DNA of 54,480 bases from Alteribacillus sp041949975. GTDB lineage: Bacteria; Bacillota; Bacilli; Bacillales; Marinococcaceae. The stretch is taken from contig NZ_JBHFQG010000025.1 in the NCBI RefSeq assembly GCF_041949975.1, positions 1-54,480 of the forward strand, written 5' to 3'. The notes beneath the pieces are model-generated. The model did no database searches and was not told the origin of the DNA. It was given only the letters and a program-made list of their open reading frames with translations. Every line of letters starts with the position of its first letter. Within the stretch, counting starts at the first letter, position 1. Both the position numbers and the translations under genes were made by a program. Below are positions 25,137 to 33,443 of the stretch, one piece after another.

Positions 25137-26720
25137 TTATTTCATATAAGAATTTTCATAAAAAGTCAATTTTGGATATTTGTCTTTTGTCATATTCATT
25201 TGAAATTCGTTATCGAACAAAGCGACAATTCTTCCATCTCTGTCTAACGCCAAGTTTTTCTGGCGCTTTTTAAAAGTTTCTAATTCCTCTGGCTCTCCAT
25301 TTACCCATCGTGCAATGGAAAAAGGAAGCTTTTCTAGACGAATATCCGCATTATATTCATTTTTTAAACGATATTCCATAACTTCAAATTGTAAAACCCC
25401 TACAACGCCAATAATCTGCTGTTCTGGGTATTTGTTGTATGTTTGAAATAATTGCACAGCACCTTCTTCAGTCAGTTGCTGTAAGCCTTTTTCAAACGAT
25501 TTGTGTTTCATGGCATCTTTCACCGATATAGCTGCAAAATGTTCTGGAGAGAAGTGGGGCATTTCATCGAATTGAAAATCGCTGCCATCAGCAAGTGTAT
25601 CTCCGATTCGAAAGGTCCCCGGGTCGTACAAGCCAATAATATCTCCAGCATAGGCTTCTTTTACAATATTACGATCCTGGGCTAAAAATTGAGTAGGCTG
25701 TGCCAAACGCATTGTTTTGTTAAGACGGACATGGTTTACTTGCATACCTTGTGTGTATTTCCCGGAAGTGATACGTAAAAAAGCTATACGATCACGATGT
25801 TTCGGGTTCATGTTTGCTTGAATTTTAAACACAAAACCAGAAAACGTTTTTTGTACCGGTTCAATAAAACCTTGGTCACTGTCTCGGCCTACAGGTGTTG
25901 GGGCCAAATTTAAAAAGTGTTCTAAAAAATTCTGGACCCCGAAATTAGAGATCGCACTTCCAAAAAACACAGGAGTTAATTCGCCGTTTTTAATTTTAGG
26001 TTCATCGTAGGGATCACCAGCTACGTCCAAGAGCTCCATTTCTTCTCTAAATTGGGAAAGTAAAGACGGATCAATTATTTCATCAAGCATTGGATCATCC
26101 GGACCAATCGTTTGCTTAATCTCAACATGAGATGGGTTATCTGCGTTATATAATTCTACTTTTTTTGAGTGACGGTCATAAATACCATAAAAGTCCATTC
26201 CCATCCCGATTGGCCAATTCATAGGGTAGGAACGGATCCCAAGTAAGTTTTCCATTTCTTCCATTAATTCAAATGGATCTCTTCCTTGCCGGTCTAATTT
26301 ATTAATAAATGTAAATATAGGAATACCCCGCATGCTGCAAACCTTAAATAGTTTTTTTGTCTGAGCCTCTACCCCTTTTGCTGCATCAATAAGCATCGTA
26401 GCAGAGTCAGCAGCTGTTAGAGTACGATAGGTGTCTTCACTAAAATCCTCGTGCCCAGGAGTGTCTAGTATATTGATTTGATGATCTTTATAATGGAACT
26501 CCATTACAGAGCTGGTAACTGAAATACCGCGCTGTTTTTCAATTTCCATCCAGTCACTCGTGGCGTGCTTCGTGTTTTTCTTACCCTTTACTGTTCCAGC
26601 CTCGTGTATGGCCCCTCCAAAATAAAGAAGCTTTTCAGTTAAAGTGGTTTTCCCGGCGTCAGGGTGAGATATAATGGCAAACGTTTTTCGAGATTGTATT
26701 TCTTCCTCAAGCTTACTCAT
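25137..26720 (-). CDS. prfC: Peptide chain release factor 3
   Basis: A 527-residue translational GTPase that recycles release factors RF1 and RF2 from the ribosome after termination. The G motifs are visible: SHPDAGKTTLTEKLL (G1), RGISVTSSV (G2), DTPGHEDF (G3) and NKLD (G4). The C-terminal RF3 domain includes QIIGVVGVLQFEVMEYRL. The length is normal. The ATG at 26720 follows AAAGGAATC. RF3 is optional in Bacilli: B. subtilis lacks it but several halophilic Bacillaceae and staphylococci have it. It stands alone with its own terminator. Confidence 0.96.
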   Translation of the reverse strand: MSKLEEEIQSRKTFAIISHPDAGKTTLTEKLLYFGGAIHEAGTVKGKKNTKHATSDWMEIEKQRGISVTSSVMEFHYKDHQINILDTPGHEDFSEDTYRTLTAADSATMLIDAAKGVEAQTKKLFKVCSMRGIPIFTFINKLDRQGRDPFELMEEMENLLGIRSYPMNWPIGMGMDFYGIYDRHSKKVELYNADNPSHVEIKQTIGPDDPMLDEIIDPSLLSQFREEMELLDVAGDPYDEPKIKNGELTPVFFGSAISNFGVQNFLEHFLNLAPTPVGRDSDQGFIEPVQKTFSGFVFKIQANMNPKHRDRIAFLRITSGKYTQGMQVNHVRLNKTMRLAQPTQFLAQDRNIVKEAYAGDIIGLYDPGTFRIGDTLADGSDFQFDEMPHFSPEHFAAISVKDAMKHKSFEKGLQQLTEEGAVQLFQTYNKYPEQQIIGVVGVLQFEVMEYRLKNEYNADIRLEKLPFSIARWVNGEPEELETFKKRQKNLALDRDGRIVALFDNEFQMNMTKDKYPKLTFYENSYMK

Positions 26721-26835
26721 CTATAGATTCCTTTCTCTTACATAATCAATCACTTTCAACCCTTTCATCATAAACGATTCACCGCTTATACACAAATAAA
26801 TCTGTCAGCTGGAGCCGACAGATTTAAATGGGTTT

Positions 26836-27681
26836 TTATGCATACGCTGAATGCTGCAGAAGAGCTTGTTCTAATGTTAAAAACTTAGCAACATGTTTAA
26901 AGGATATTCCTAGTTGAACAATCGTTTGGGAAAGTTCCGGTCTCATACCGGAAATGCTTGCATCGATTCCTAACAGCTGCAGCGCATCAATTAGTTGATT
27001 TAAGTGCTGAGCAAACCATGTGTTAATTGTATTAATGCCAGATAAATCAATAATAATATAAGATAACTCTAATTCAGTGGCTCTCTCTAACGTTCTCTTT
27101 TGTAAGAACTCCGAACGATCATCATCCATGTCCCCAATAAGCGGCAGAACGGCTGTACCTTGTTTTATTGGCACAACTGGAACAGAAATTTCTTGCATTT
27201 GTGACTTTGCATGTTCTAACTCAACAATATGCTGATGTAAAAAAGTATGGCTGAATGCATAAGTTGCTTGATCAAGCAGTGTTTCAAATTTACTGTAAAT
27301 AAAAAAAGAGTTATGAAGAGGAAGCTCATCTTCTAGACAATGTTGTTCAATTACTTCGGTTAGTATTTCTCTATAAAAAGGGAGTATAAGTAAAGCAGTC
27401 GAGAGATTAACATTGTTTTTAATACAATAGTCTGCTACTTTTTCTCCCCATGATTTGATTTCAGCTTTTAAACTTTCAGATTCCGCCAGGGAGTTTATTA
27501 CTCCTTCACCAATAGTTGCGAAAAGTTCTTCTCTTAAGCTGATAACATAATCGTTATTCTTTGCAAACCGTAAGCGAGAATCGTTATTTTGAAGTTGATC
27601 CATTCTCTCACTCAATATCGCTTTGTTTTTTAAAAGATACTCTCCGATATTTAGAATTGTTTGTGGTTTGCGGTGGTCCAT
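26836..27681 (-). CDS. RsbR paralogue (stressosome co-antagonist) with altered phosphosite
   Basis: A 281-residue RsbR-family protein with an N-terminal non-haem globin-like sensor (about 1-155) and a C-terminal STAS domain (about 168-278). RsbR proteins build the stressosome with RsbS and hold RsbT until stress. RsbT phosphorylates two threonines in RsbRA (Thr171 and Thr205 in B. subtilis). Here the second is kept (Thr221 in GINTINT), but the first is Asp187 within GDMDDDR, where RsbR of the operon has Thr in TIDTER. It is encoded far from the sigB operon, like other RsbR paralogues. The ATG at 27681 follows GAGGGG at a rather long distance. Confidence 0.88.
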   Translation of the reverse strand: MDHRKPQTILNIGEYLLKNKAILSERMDQLQNNDSRLRFAKNNDYVISLREELFATIGEGVINSLAESESLKAEIKSWGEKVADYCIKNNVNLSTALLILPFYREILTEVIEQHCLEDELPLHNSFFIYSKFETLLDQATYAFSHTFLHQHIVELEHAKSQMQEISVPVVPIKQGTAVLPLIGDMDDDRSEFLQKRTLERATELELSYIIIDLSGINTINTWFAQHLNQLIDALQLLGIDASISGMRPELSQTIVQLGISFKHVAKFLTLEQALLQHSAYA

Positions 27682-27945
27682 TAATATTCAACCCCTCATT
27701 CTTTTAAATGGTATGTAAGAGATAGAGATGGAAATCTAAAAAATAATACCCTATTTTGATATTTATAAAACATTTTATACCTCTTTTCTTTTAAAAAAAT
27801 TTATTACAATATGTGAAGGTTATAAAAAATTCTATAAATTGGAAAAATTAGCTTTTGAATAGAAATTCTTGTGGTAAAGTTACACTAAAGCAAGAGATGG
27901 ACACAAAATGTTCATGCTCTTCCACTTAAAAAGGAGGAATTTTAA

Positions 27946-28086
27946 ATGAGTAAAAAATTGCTTTATTCTTTGTTGACTGGAGTATTAGCTACGAGTGTGC
28001 TAGCAGCTTGCGGTGATGTGGAAGAGGATCCCGCTATGGAAGAAGACGGCGGCATGGAAGAAGATGCTGGTATCGGCGAAGGTTAA
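27946..28086 (+). CDS. Small acidic lipoprotein
   Basis: A 46-residue peptide with a signal sequence and the lipobox VLAAC at residues 17-21. After lipidation and cleavage only about 26 residues would remain, almost all Asp, Glu and Gly with two EEDxGGMEED-like units. AAGGAGGAAT gives a very strong RBS, and a strong terminator follows, so I believe it is expressed. It matches no family I know. It would sit on the outer face of the membrane. Confidence 0.75.
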   Translation: MSKKLLYSLLTGVLATSVLAACGDVEEDPAMEEDGGMEEDAGIGEG

Positions 28087-28099
28087 TATTAATGATTTT

Positions 28100-28138
28100 A
28101 AAAGCGCTTCCTGTATTCAGAGAGGGAGCGCTTTTTTG
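28100..28138 (+). terminator. Terminator of the small lipoprotein
   Basis: AAAGCGCTTCC pairs with GGGAGCGCTTT and is followed by six T. Confidence 0.9.
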
Positions 28139-28140
28139 TT

Positions 28141-28404
28141 GTTTTGGTGATTTATAATATTGCGCATGGATTCCGTTTTTATTACGTTTTTATTACAATA
28201 ACAGAGAAAAAAGTTGGTGTTTGACTAAGGTTAGAAAGGTTTTAGACAGAATGCTATTCAAATATTCATATTTTACGTTCCAGCATCTAACAATAAACTA
28301 GCAATATACAGGTCCAAAGTATGAAAGAAAAGTTTATCAGGTAATTCCAACATATTCCCTGCCCCTTTCGCAGATTCATAGATATGTCATAATGAATAGC
28401 GGAG
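28141..28404. other. AT-rich intergenic region
   Basis: Apart from a CATAAT-like -10 box near 28387 for the CAP-domain gene, I see no gene, repeat or structured element. Confidence 0.4.
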
Positions 28405-28413
28405 GTGTTGAAT

Positions 28414-29259
28414 ATGAAAAAAATCATTCTATCACTTGCCGTACTTATTGCATTTCCAGCGGCAGTGTACGGTCAAGAAAGTCAACCCGTGGAGTCAGGA
28501 GACGCTTTCGCAAAAATAGCTGAAAAGTGTAACTTGACTGAGAACGAATTATTTAATGCTATTCCGGAATTAGAAGAATCAGATATTTTTAATATAATTG
28601 AAGAATTTGAAGTTCCGGGAGAGGTAACAGAACAACCGGATGCTGGTGAAGCGGCATCGGAAGAAGAAGCTCCAGCTTCTGAAGAGGAAGCAGGACAAGA
28701 AGAGGCTCCGGCTGCTGAAGAGCAAGCAGGAGAGGAAGAAGCTCCGGCTGCTGAAGAAGAGGCAGTACAGGAAGAAGCTCCAGCTGCTGAAGAGCAAGCA
28801 GCAGAGGAACAAGCTCCTGCAAATGAAGAAGCAGCAGAGCAGGAAACAGCAAATGATGAAGAAGCTGCTAGTGAAAGTGAATTCGAACAAGAAGTTATCC
28901 GTTTAACAAATGAGGAAAGAGAAAAGCAGGGTCTAGAACCGCTTGAGTCTTACAGTGAGCTTTCTGATGTGGCTAGAGACAAGTCTGAAGATATGAGAGA
29001 CGCTGGATACTTTTCTCATAACAGCCCGAATTACGGCAGTCCATTTGATATGATGGACACATATGGAATTGAGTACCAAGGTGCTGGAGAAAACATTGCT
29101 GCAGGACAGCAATCTCCTGAACAGGTAGTAGAAGGATGGATGAATTCTGAAGGGCACCGTGAAAATATTCTAAACGCCGACTTCACTCACATTGGTGTAG
29201 GCCATGCGGAAGGCGGAAGCTACGGTAACTACTGGACACAAATGTTTGTTACAAAGTAA
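28414..29259 (+). CDS. Secreted CAP-domain protein (YkwD-like) with acidic repeats
   Basis: A 281-residue exported protein. Residues 1-20 are a signal peptide ending near AVYGQ. A short domain follows, then a linker (about 75-155) of four to five tandem units like EEAPAAEEQAGE, each about 12 residues. The C-terminal CAP/SCP domain (about 160-281) shows LTNEEREKQG, DVARDKSEDM, YFSHNSP, GENIAAGQ, VEGWMNSEGHRENIL and the final WTQMFV. In YkwD-like proteins this domain is exported; its activity is unknown. The acidic linker suits salt stability. The start ATG 28414 follows GGAGGTG, and a terminator follows the stop. Confidence 0.9.
   Translation: MKKIILSLAVLIAFPAAVYGQESQPVESGDAFAKIAEKCNLTENELFNAIPELEESDIFNIIEEFEVPGEVTEQPDAGEAASEEEAPASEEEAGQEEAPAAEEQAGEEEAPAAEEEAVQEEAPAAEEQAAEEQAPANEEAAEQETANDEEAASESEFEQEVIRLTNEEREKQGLEPLESYSELSDVARDKSEDMRDAGYFSHNSPNYGSPFDMMDTYGIEYQGAGENIAAGQQSPEQVVEGWMNSEGHRENILNADFTHIGVGHAEGGSYGNYWTQMFVTK
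28650..28875 (+). repeat. 36-bp tandem repeats inside the CAP gene
   Basis: Units of about 36 bases, coding for EEAPAAEEQAGE variants, repeat roughly five times. The units differ at third positions, so they are not a recent expansion. Confidence 0.75.
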
Positions 29260-29288
29260 ATGAGTGCACAGTTAGTTATGAGCCTAAT

Positions 29289-29330
29289 GAGAGCAGCAAG
29301 CGAATCAAACGTTTGCTGCTCTTCTCTTTG
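29289..29330 (+). terminator. Terminator of the CAP-domain gene
   Basis: GAGCAGCAAGCG pairs with CGTTTGCTGCTC (one G-U pair) and is followed by a T-rich tail. Confidence 0.85.
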
Positions 29331-29412
29331 GATTTAAAGCAGATCAATTGAAACAATGGAGGATTCGTGAGAGTATAGATTGCGGATAATAAGGACAAGG
29401 AGTGATAACACC

Positions 29413-30021
29413 ATGACTACTATTGAATTAATGAAAGAACGTCATTCTGTTCGTAAATATGACGAATATATAATGCCGGAAGAAGATTTACATGAAATCA
29501 TAGAAGCTGCAACCCAAGCACCTTCGTCCTGGAACCTTCAGCATTGGAGGTTTTTAGCTGTGCAATCGGATGAGAAAAAGCAACAACTGCTGCCGATTGC
29601 CTACAATCAGCAGCAAGTTCAAGACAGCTCGGTTACCATCGCAGTTTTAGGGGATAAGGAAGCAAATCAAGCTGCCGATGCTGTGTTTGAAGAGTCAGTG
29701 AAAAATGAAACGATGACAGAAGAAATTAAGAATCAAATTGTAGCGAACATTCATGGAGCTTACGAGCAAGTAGGATTTGCTCATAATGAAGCTTTAATTA
29801 ATGCTTCATTAGCTGCTATGCAGCTAATGCTTGCTGCAAAAGAGAAAGGCTATGACTCCGTACCAATGGGCGGCTTTGATAGAGAAAAATTTAAGGAAGC
29901 ATTCAATATTCCAGACCGCTACATTCCTGTAATGTTAATATCCATTGGTAAAGGAAATGGGAAAGTTCGAAAATCATTCCGCTTTCCAGTAGAGGATGTT
30001 CTTATTAATGAATCCTTTTAA
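29413..30021 (+). CDS. Nitroreductase-family protein
   Basis: A 202-residue FMN-dependent oxidoreductase of the nitroreductase fold. The N-terminal ERHSVRKYDE (Arg/Ser/Lys FMN-phosphate contacts), AATQAPSSWNLQHWRF and the late GYDSVPMGGFDREKF match the family and its size. Substrates may be quinones, nitro compounds or flavins; none can be assigned. The ATG at 29413 follows AAGGAG by 10 bases. It shares a two-way terminator with the convergent haemolysin III-type gene. Confidence 0.9.
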   Translation: MTTIELMKERHSVRKYDEYIMPEEDLHEIIEAATQAPSSWNLQHWRFLAVQSDEKKQQLLPIAYNQQQVQDSSVTIAVLGDKEANQAADAVFEESVKNETMTEEIKNQIVANIHGAYEQVGFAHNEALINASLAAMQLMLAAKEKGYDSVPMGGFDREKFKEAFNIPDRYIPVMLISIGKGNGKVRKSFRFPVEDVLINESF

Positions 30022-30024
30022 TAT

Positions 30025-30061
30025 CAAAACCCTCCCGCTGTAAAATTCGGGAGGGTTTTCT
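30025..30061. terminator. Two-way terminator
   Basis: AAAACCCTCCCG pairs with CGGGAGGGTTTT. A and T runs flank both sides, so it can end transcripts from both directions. Confidence 0.9.
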
Positions 30062-30068
30062 ATTGGAA

Positions 30069-30713
30069 TCATAATGGCAGCACATAAAGAAATATAGCAA
30101 AGAAATGCATAATGGAACCGCCCAGCACAAATACATGCCAAACTGCGTGATGATAAGGAAAATGCCTCCATACATAAAATATAGTACCAATGGTGTAAAG
30201 CAAGCCTCCTCCTACAAGAAAGGCAACACCGCCGGTAGGTAAAACCGATGTCAATGGCTGCCAGGCAAAGATTATAATCCAACCCATCAGAATGTAGAAA
30301 AGAGTAGATAAAAACATGAACTTTTTAACAAAAAAAGCCTTGAACCCAATTCCTAAGAAAGCAATTCCCCAAACAACTCCAAATAGTGTCCAGCTTAATG
30401 CCCCTTCTAAAACGTGAAATAAAAAAGGAGTGTACGTGCCGGCAATAAATAAATAAATGGAGGCGTGATCAAAAATTTCGAACAGATCTTTCACTTTTCC
30501 TTTTTTAAAACTGTGCAGCAGGGTTGAGGAAACATAAAGCAATAACATTGTAGCACCATAAATAGATACACTAACTATGTGAAATGGAGTGGCATGAAGG
30601 CTTGCAAATATGACGAGAAGGATGATAGCTGCAATGCTTAATATGATGCCGACAGCATGAGTAGCCGCGTTTGCTATTTCTTCTCGGCGGGAAAACGTGT
30701 GTACAACAGCCAT
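30069..30713 (-). CDS. Haemolysin III / PAQR-family membrane protein
   Basis: A 214-residue protein with seven membrane segments. It shows the family motifs REEIANAATHAVG near residue 10, SSTLLHSF, DHASIYLFIAGTYTPF, and the late FPYHHAVWHVFVLGGSIMHFFAI with the two histidines. Bacterial members (YqfA/YplQ, HlyIII) belong to the PAQR superfamily. Proposed roles include lipid hydrolase activity and membrane homeostasis. A true haemolysin role is unproven for most. The RBS is GAAAGGAAG. Confidence 0.9.
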   Translation of the reverse strand: MAVVHTFSRREEIANAATHAVGIILSIAAIILLVIFASLHATPFHIVSVSIYGATMLLLYVSSTLLHSFKKGKVKDLFEIFDHASIYLFIAGTYTPFLFHVLEGALSWTLFGVVWGIAFLGIGFKAFFVKKFMFLSTLFYILMGWIIIFAWQPLTSVLPTGGVAFLVGGGLLYTIGTIFYVWRHFPYHHAVWHVFVLGGSIMHFFAIFLYVLPL

Positions 30714-30901
30714 AAAATTATTCTTCCTTTCTTCAAGTGGTCAGAAAGTATATAACTTCCAAGCCCTGCTTTGGTCTTTGGTGAGTATCAGAGAAAAAAT
30801 GCAAGCTTAACTCTGCACACAATAAGTGTATCAGCAGGTCTCTTTAACAGTTCTTACTTTGTATTTTGAATGGAACCAGGTTTGGTAAACCCAGATCCCG
30901 T

Positions 30902-31210
30902 TTACATCCATTTTTCACCCCATCCTTGAATAGATTCAATTACTGGAGCCAGATCTTTTCCCTTTTTGGTCAGGCTGTACTCAATGCGTACCGGTTTTTC
31001 AGGAAATACACTGCGTTCAACAACGTCGTTTTCCTCTAATTCTTTCATGCGTTCTGTTAAAATTCTATCGCTCATTTCTGGAATTTGTGCTTTTATATCT
31101 TTAAATCTTTTTGGTCCGCCTAATAGTACGCGAATGATGAGGCCAGTCCATTTCTTACCAAGCAGTTCTATAGCCGCTTCGTATTTGGGACACATCTTTG
31201 TATAATCCAT
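30902..31210 (-). CDS. HxlR-family transcription regulator
   Basis: A 102-residue winged-helix regulator. The family signature CPKYEAAIELLGKKWTGLIIRVLLGG (residues 7-32) and the wing PVRIEYSLTKKGKDL are clear. Cys7 occupies the conserved N-terminal cysteine position used by YodB and HypR to sense diamide or quinone stress. It is divergent from a WrbA-type quinone reductase, the usual kind of target. I choose ATG 31210, six bases after GAGGTG, over GTG 31219. Confidence 0.9.
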   Translation of the reverse strand: MDYTKMCPKYEAAIELLGKKWTGLIIRVLLGGPKRFKDIKAQIPEMSDRILTERMKELEENDVVERSVFPEKPVRIEYSLTKKGKDLAPVIESIQGWGEKWM

Positions 31211-31281
31211 TATCCTCACCTCTTCTATAGATTTATTCTAACACATTCTTAATGTTTATCGGAACAGGGAGAAGGGAACCA

Positions 31282-31340
31282 TACTTTATAATACTTGACA
31301 AAAGTAAGTGAAAAAATTATTATTTATTTATAGTTACTTT
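31282..31340 (+). promoter_or_regulatory. wrbA promoter with flanking inverted repeats
   Basis: TTGACA (31295-31300), a 17-base spacer and TATTAT (31318-31323) form a sigma-A promoter. TACTTT (31282-31287) and AAAAGTA (31300-31306) form an inverted pair around the -35. AAAGTAA (31301-31307) and TTACTTT (31334-31340) form another around the -10. These are good candidate sites for the divergent HxlR regulator. Confidence 0.65.
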
Positions 31341-31367
31341 AAAAAAATAAGTATACGAGGTGATATT

Positions 31368-31982
31368 GTGGCAAAAATTTTAATTCCGTACTATAGTGCA
31401 TATGGTCATATCTTTGAAATGGCAAAAGAAGTAGCAAAAGGTGCAGAGCAAGCAGGAGCAGAAGTGAAAATAGTGAAAATCCCTGAATTTGAAGCTGCGC
31501 GCCAAGCTATGTCCGGCCAGGAGCCTTACGTTCAAGCCCAGGACGCCCAAAAAGATATTCCAGAAGCTACCCATGATGATTTGAAATGGGCAGATGGTAT
31601 TATTTGGGGAGTACCGACACGTTACGGGAATATGCCTGCTCAAATGAAACAATTTCTTGATACAGCTGGTGCATTATGGATGAATGGTGAACTGGAAGGT
31701 AAAGCAACAGCTATCTTTACAAGCACAGGTTCCATTCATGGCGGACAGGAAACTACCGCTATTACTACACTGGTGCCACTCTTGCACTTTGGGCTTATTT
31801 ATGTTGGTCTGCCTTATGGTGAAAATCAAGAAATGCTTACAACAGATGGTATTGGGGGATCTCCATACGCTGCTTCTACGGTTGCTGGCCCAGACGGCTC
31901 CAATCAGCCAGATGAGAGAGAATTTACAATGGCAGGACGTCTCGGAGCTCGGGTAGCAAACGTTGCTGGAAAACTCAGTTAG
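31368..31982 (+). CDS. wrbA: NAD(P)H:quinone oxidoreductase WrbA type
   Basis: A 204-residue flavodoxin-like enzyme that reduces quinones by two electrons and so avoids semiquinone radicals. The FMN loop PYYSAYGHIFEMA is near residues 6-18. PTRYGNMPAQMKQFLDTAG, FTSTGSIHGGQE and GLPYG are the standard WrbA blocks. The start is GTG at 31368, five bases after GAGGTG; the frame upstream contains the promoter. The divergent HxlR-type regulator probably induces it under electrophile stress. Confidence 0.92.
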   Translation: MAKILIPYYSAYGHIFEMAKEVAKGAEQAGAEVKIVKIPEFEAARQAMSGQEPYVQAQDAQKDIPEATHDDLKWADGIIWGVPTRYGNMPAQMKQFLDTAGALWMNGELEGKATAIFTSTGSIHGGQETTAITTLVPLLHFGLIYVGLPYGENQEMLTTDGIGGSPYAASTVAGPDGSNQPDEREFTMAGRLGARVANVAGKLS

Positions 31983-31990
31983 TAAATTAA

Positions 31991-32044
31991 GAAAAAACCT
32001 GCTTCAGGTATGATAGATAAATACCATGAAGCAGGTTTTGCTTT
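31991..32044 (+). terminator. Terminator of wrbA
   Basis: AAAACCTGCTTCA pairs with TGAAGCAGGTTTT around a loop with an inner GGTAT/ATACC pair, and a T-rich tail follows. Confidence 0.88.
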
Positions 32045-32046
32045 TG

Positions 32047-32084
32047 TGAGATAAGAAAGCATATATTTTGCGCTTGATGTCTAG
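32047..32084 (-). repeat. Truncated copy of the structured repeat (copy D)
   Basis: AAGAAAGCATATATTTTGCG followed by CTTGATGTCTAGC matches the outer flank and head of copy C near 52 kb (read on its minus strand). Only the head is present, abutting the stop of the spore-hydrolase gene. Confidence 0.6.
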
Positions 32085-32672
32085 CTATTTAGCAAAAACA
32101 TGGTTCCCGATGACAGAAGTGGTTTCTCTCGTGGAAATCCAATGATTTGAAGCGATAGAAGGATTGTAGAAGAAAAGGGAACCACTGCCCTGTCCTTCGA
32201 AAGCAAGCGCTTCTTTAACAGCCTTTTTAGATTCTTCATCTGCAGGCTGATTAATAGATCCGTCTGAAACCGGGCTGAATGTAGGATTTCCGGTTGGAGA
32301 GACCTCATAAATAACTTCTTTAATGCTGTCTGGAAATTCATCGCTTTTTACTCTATTTAATACAACGGTAGCTACTGCTACTTTTCCTGCATAAGACTCG
32401 CCTTCAGCTTCTGCGCTTACAATTCTCTCTAGTAAATCCCTTTCTTGAGTAGAAATACTTTCTGGAATCTTAAGCTGTTCTCCTTCGTTAACATGTAGAG
32501 AATCTTTTTGATTTATTTCTTTTAACTCTAATACAGACACTCCATGTTCCATTCCAATAGACCAAAGCGTTTCACCGCTTTTTACTGTATATGCTTCGGA
32601 AGCCTCTGCTGTAGCAGTAAAAGTAAATAAAGCAGCAAGAGCAGCACCGATAAATTTAAACTTCTTAAACAA
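32085..32672 (-). CDS. LysM plus SleB/CwlJ-type cell wall hydrolase
   Basis: About 195 residues: a signal peptide (1-25), one LysM domain (about 27-70, AYTVKSGETLWSIGMEHGVSV) that binds peptidoglycan, and a Hydrolase_2 domain (about 85-195) with RIVSAEAEGESYAGKVAVATVVLNRV and the closing NHWISTRETTSVIGNHVFAK. Such enzymes (SleB, CwlJ, YkvT) cut spore cortex or vegetative wall. Start: TTG at 32672, 9 bases after AGGAGG; TTG 32678 is closer (3 bases). A truncated repeat copy follows the stop directly. Confidence 0.88.
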   Translation of the reverse strand: MFKKFKFIGAALAALFTFTATAEASEAYTVKSGETLWSIGMEHGVSVLELKEINQKDSLHVNEGEQLKIPESISTQERDLLERIVSAEAEGESYAGKVAVATVVLNRVKSDEFPDSIKEVIYEVSPTGNPTFSPVSDGSINQPADEESKKAVKEALAFEGQGSGSLFFYNPSIASNHWISTRETTSVIGNHVFAK

Positions 32673-32699
32673 TGTCAATAACCTCCTAAATGAAAATTT

Positions 32700-32985
32700 T
32701 CACAAAGTAAGAATACCAATAGGGAGTTAGTATTTCTGCAGGAAATAGAAACCAATAAACATAAACCACACGAGAGCCCTTATTAAATAAGGGGTTAACA
32801 GTTTTATTAAAATAAAGTAACAAATATTAAAATGATGTAATATACCCTAATACTTTGGTATTATTGAAGTATTATGTATTTTGTTCACTTATTTTCCAAT
32901 ATATCGTTAGATTGTTTTTGGTAAAATCATCACGAATATTGAACTATAATACAAAGGATAAATCCCAAAGTGAAGAAAGGAAGAT
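32700..32985. other. AT-rich intergenic region
   Basis: No gene or terminator is convincing. A weak hairpin AATACTTTGGTATT lies near 32850. Promoters for both divergent neighbours must lie here, but no pair of boxes stands out. Confidence 0.35.
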
Positions 32986-32991
32986 TGAAGC

Positions 32992-33408
32992 TTGGGAATA
33001 CACTATGACAGCTATATTGTTCAGAAGGTAAATGAATACCATTCAGCGCGGGAAAAAATAAAACAATGGCTTCAACTTCTGCAAACGGATGAACAATTTT
33101 TCTTTGAGGTTGCTGTAAATGAAGCTTTAAATAACGCTCTTTACCATGGAAATGAGGAAGAAGAGGTACATGTTAGAATACTTTTTCAAGCTGATAAAGA
33201 GAAACTAACAGTGTCTATAGAGGATAACGGAATAGGCATTACAGAAGAAGGAGAAATATTATATGAACAAAAATCTGATAATGTCTTTAAAGAAGCTGCT
33301 GACACTCTGAGGGAATCAGGACGTGGTATAGCTATTATGAAGGAATGCAGTGATCAATTAATTTTAGAGGAAGGCGGACGTTGTGTGACGCTGGTGAAAA
33401 ATATTTAA
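32992..33408 (+). CDS. RsbW-like ATP-binding protein, orphan anti-sigma factor candidate
   Basis: A 138-residue GHKL ATPase of the HATPase_c_2 (RsbW/SpoIIAB) type. The N box EVAVNEALNNALYHGN is near residues 40-55, the G1 box SIEDNGIGI near 78-86 and the G2 box ESGRGIAIMKECSD near 109-122. Such proteins are serine kinases that bind sigma factors or anti-anti-sigma factors. No STAS partner or sigma gene is adjacent, so its target is open. The TTG start at 32992 follows GAAAGGAAG. A strong terminator follows, so it is monocistronic. Confidence 0.85.
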   Translation: MGIHYDSYIVQKVNEYHSAREKIKQWLQLLQTDEQFFFEVAVNEALNNALYHGNEEEEVHVRILFQADKEKLTVSIEDNGIGITEEGEILYEQKSDNVFKEAADTLRESGRGIAIMKECSDQLILEEGGRCVTLVKNI

Positions 33409-33443
33409 AAGACAGCTGTTTACAGAGAACAGCTGTCTTTTTG
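33407..33443 (+). terminator. Terminator of the RsbW-like gene
   Basis: AAAGACAGCTGTT pairs perfectly with AACAGCTGTCTTT and is followed by T. Confidence 0.92.

Noticed and set aside
28579..28906. Long overlapping frames on both strands in the CAP gene
   Set aside because: They are shadows of the Glu/Ala-rich repeat, low in complexity and without start signals.
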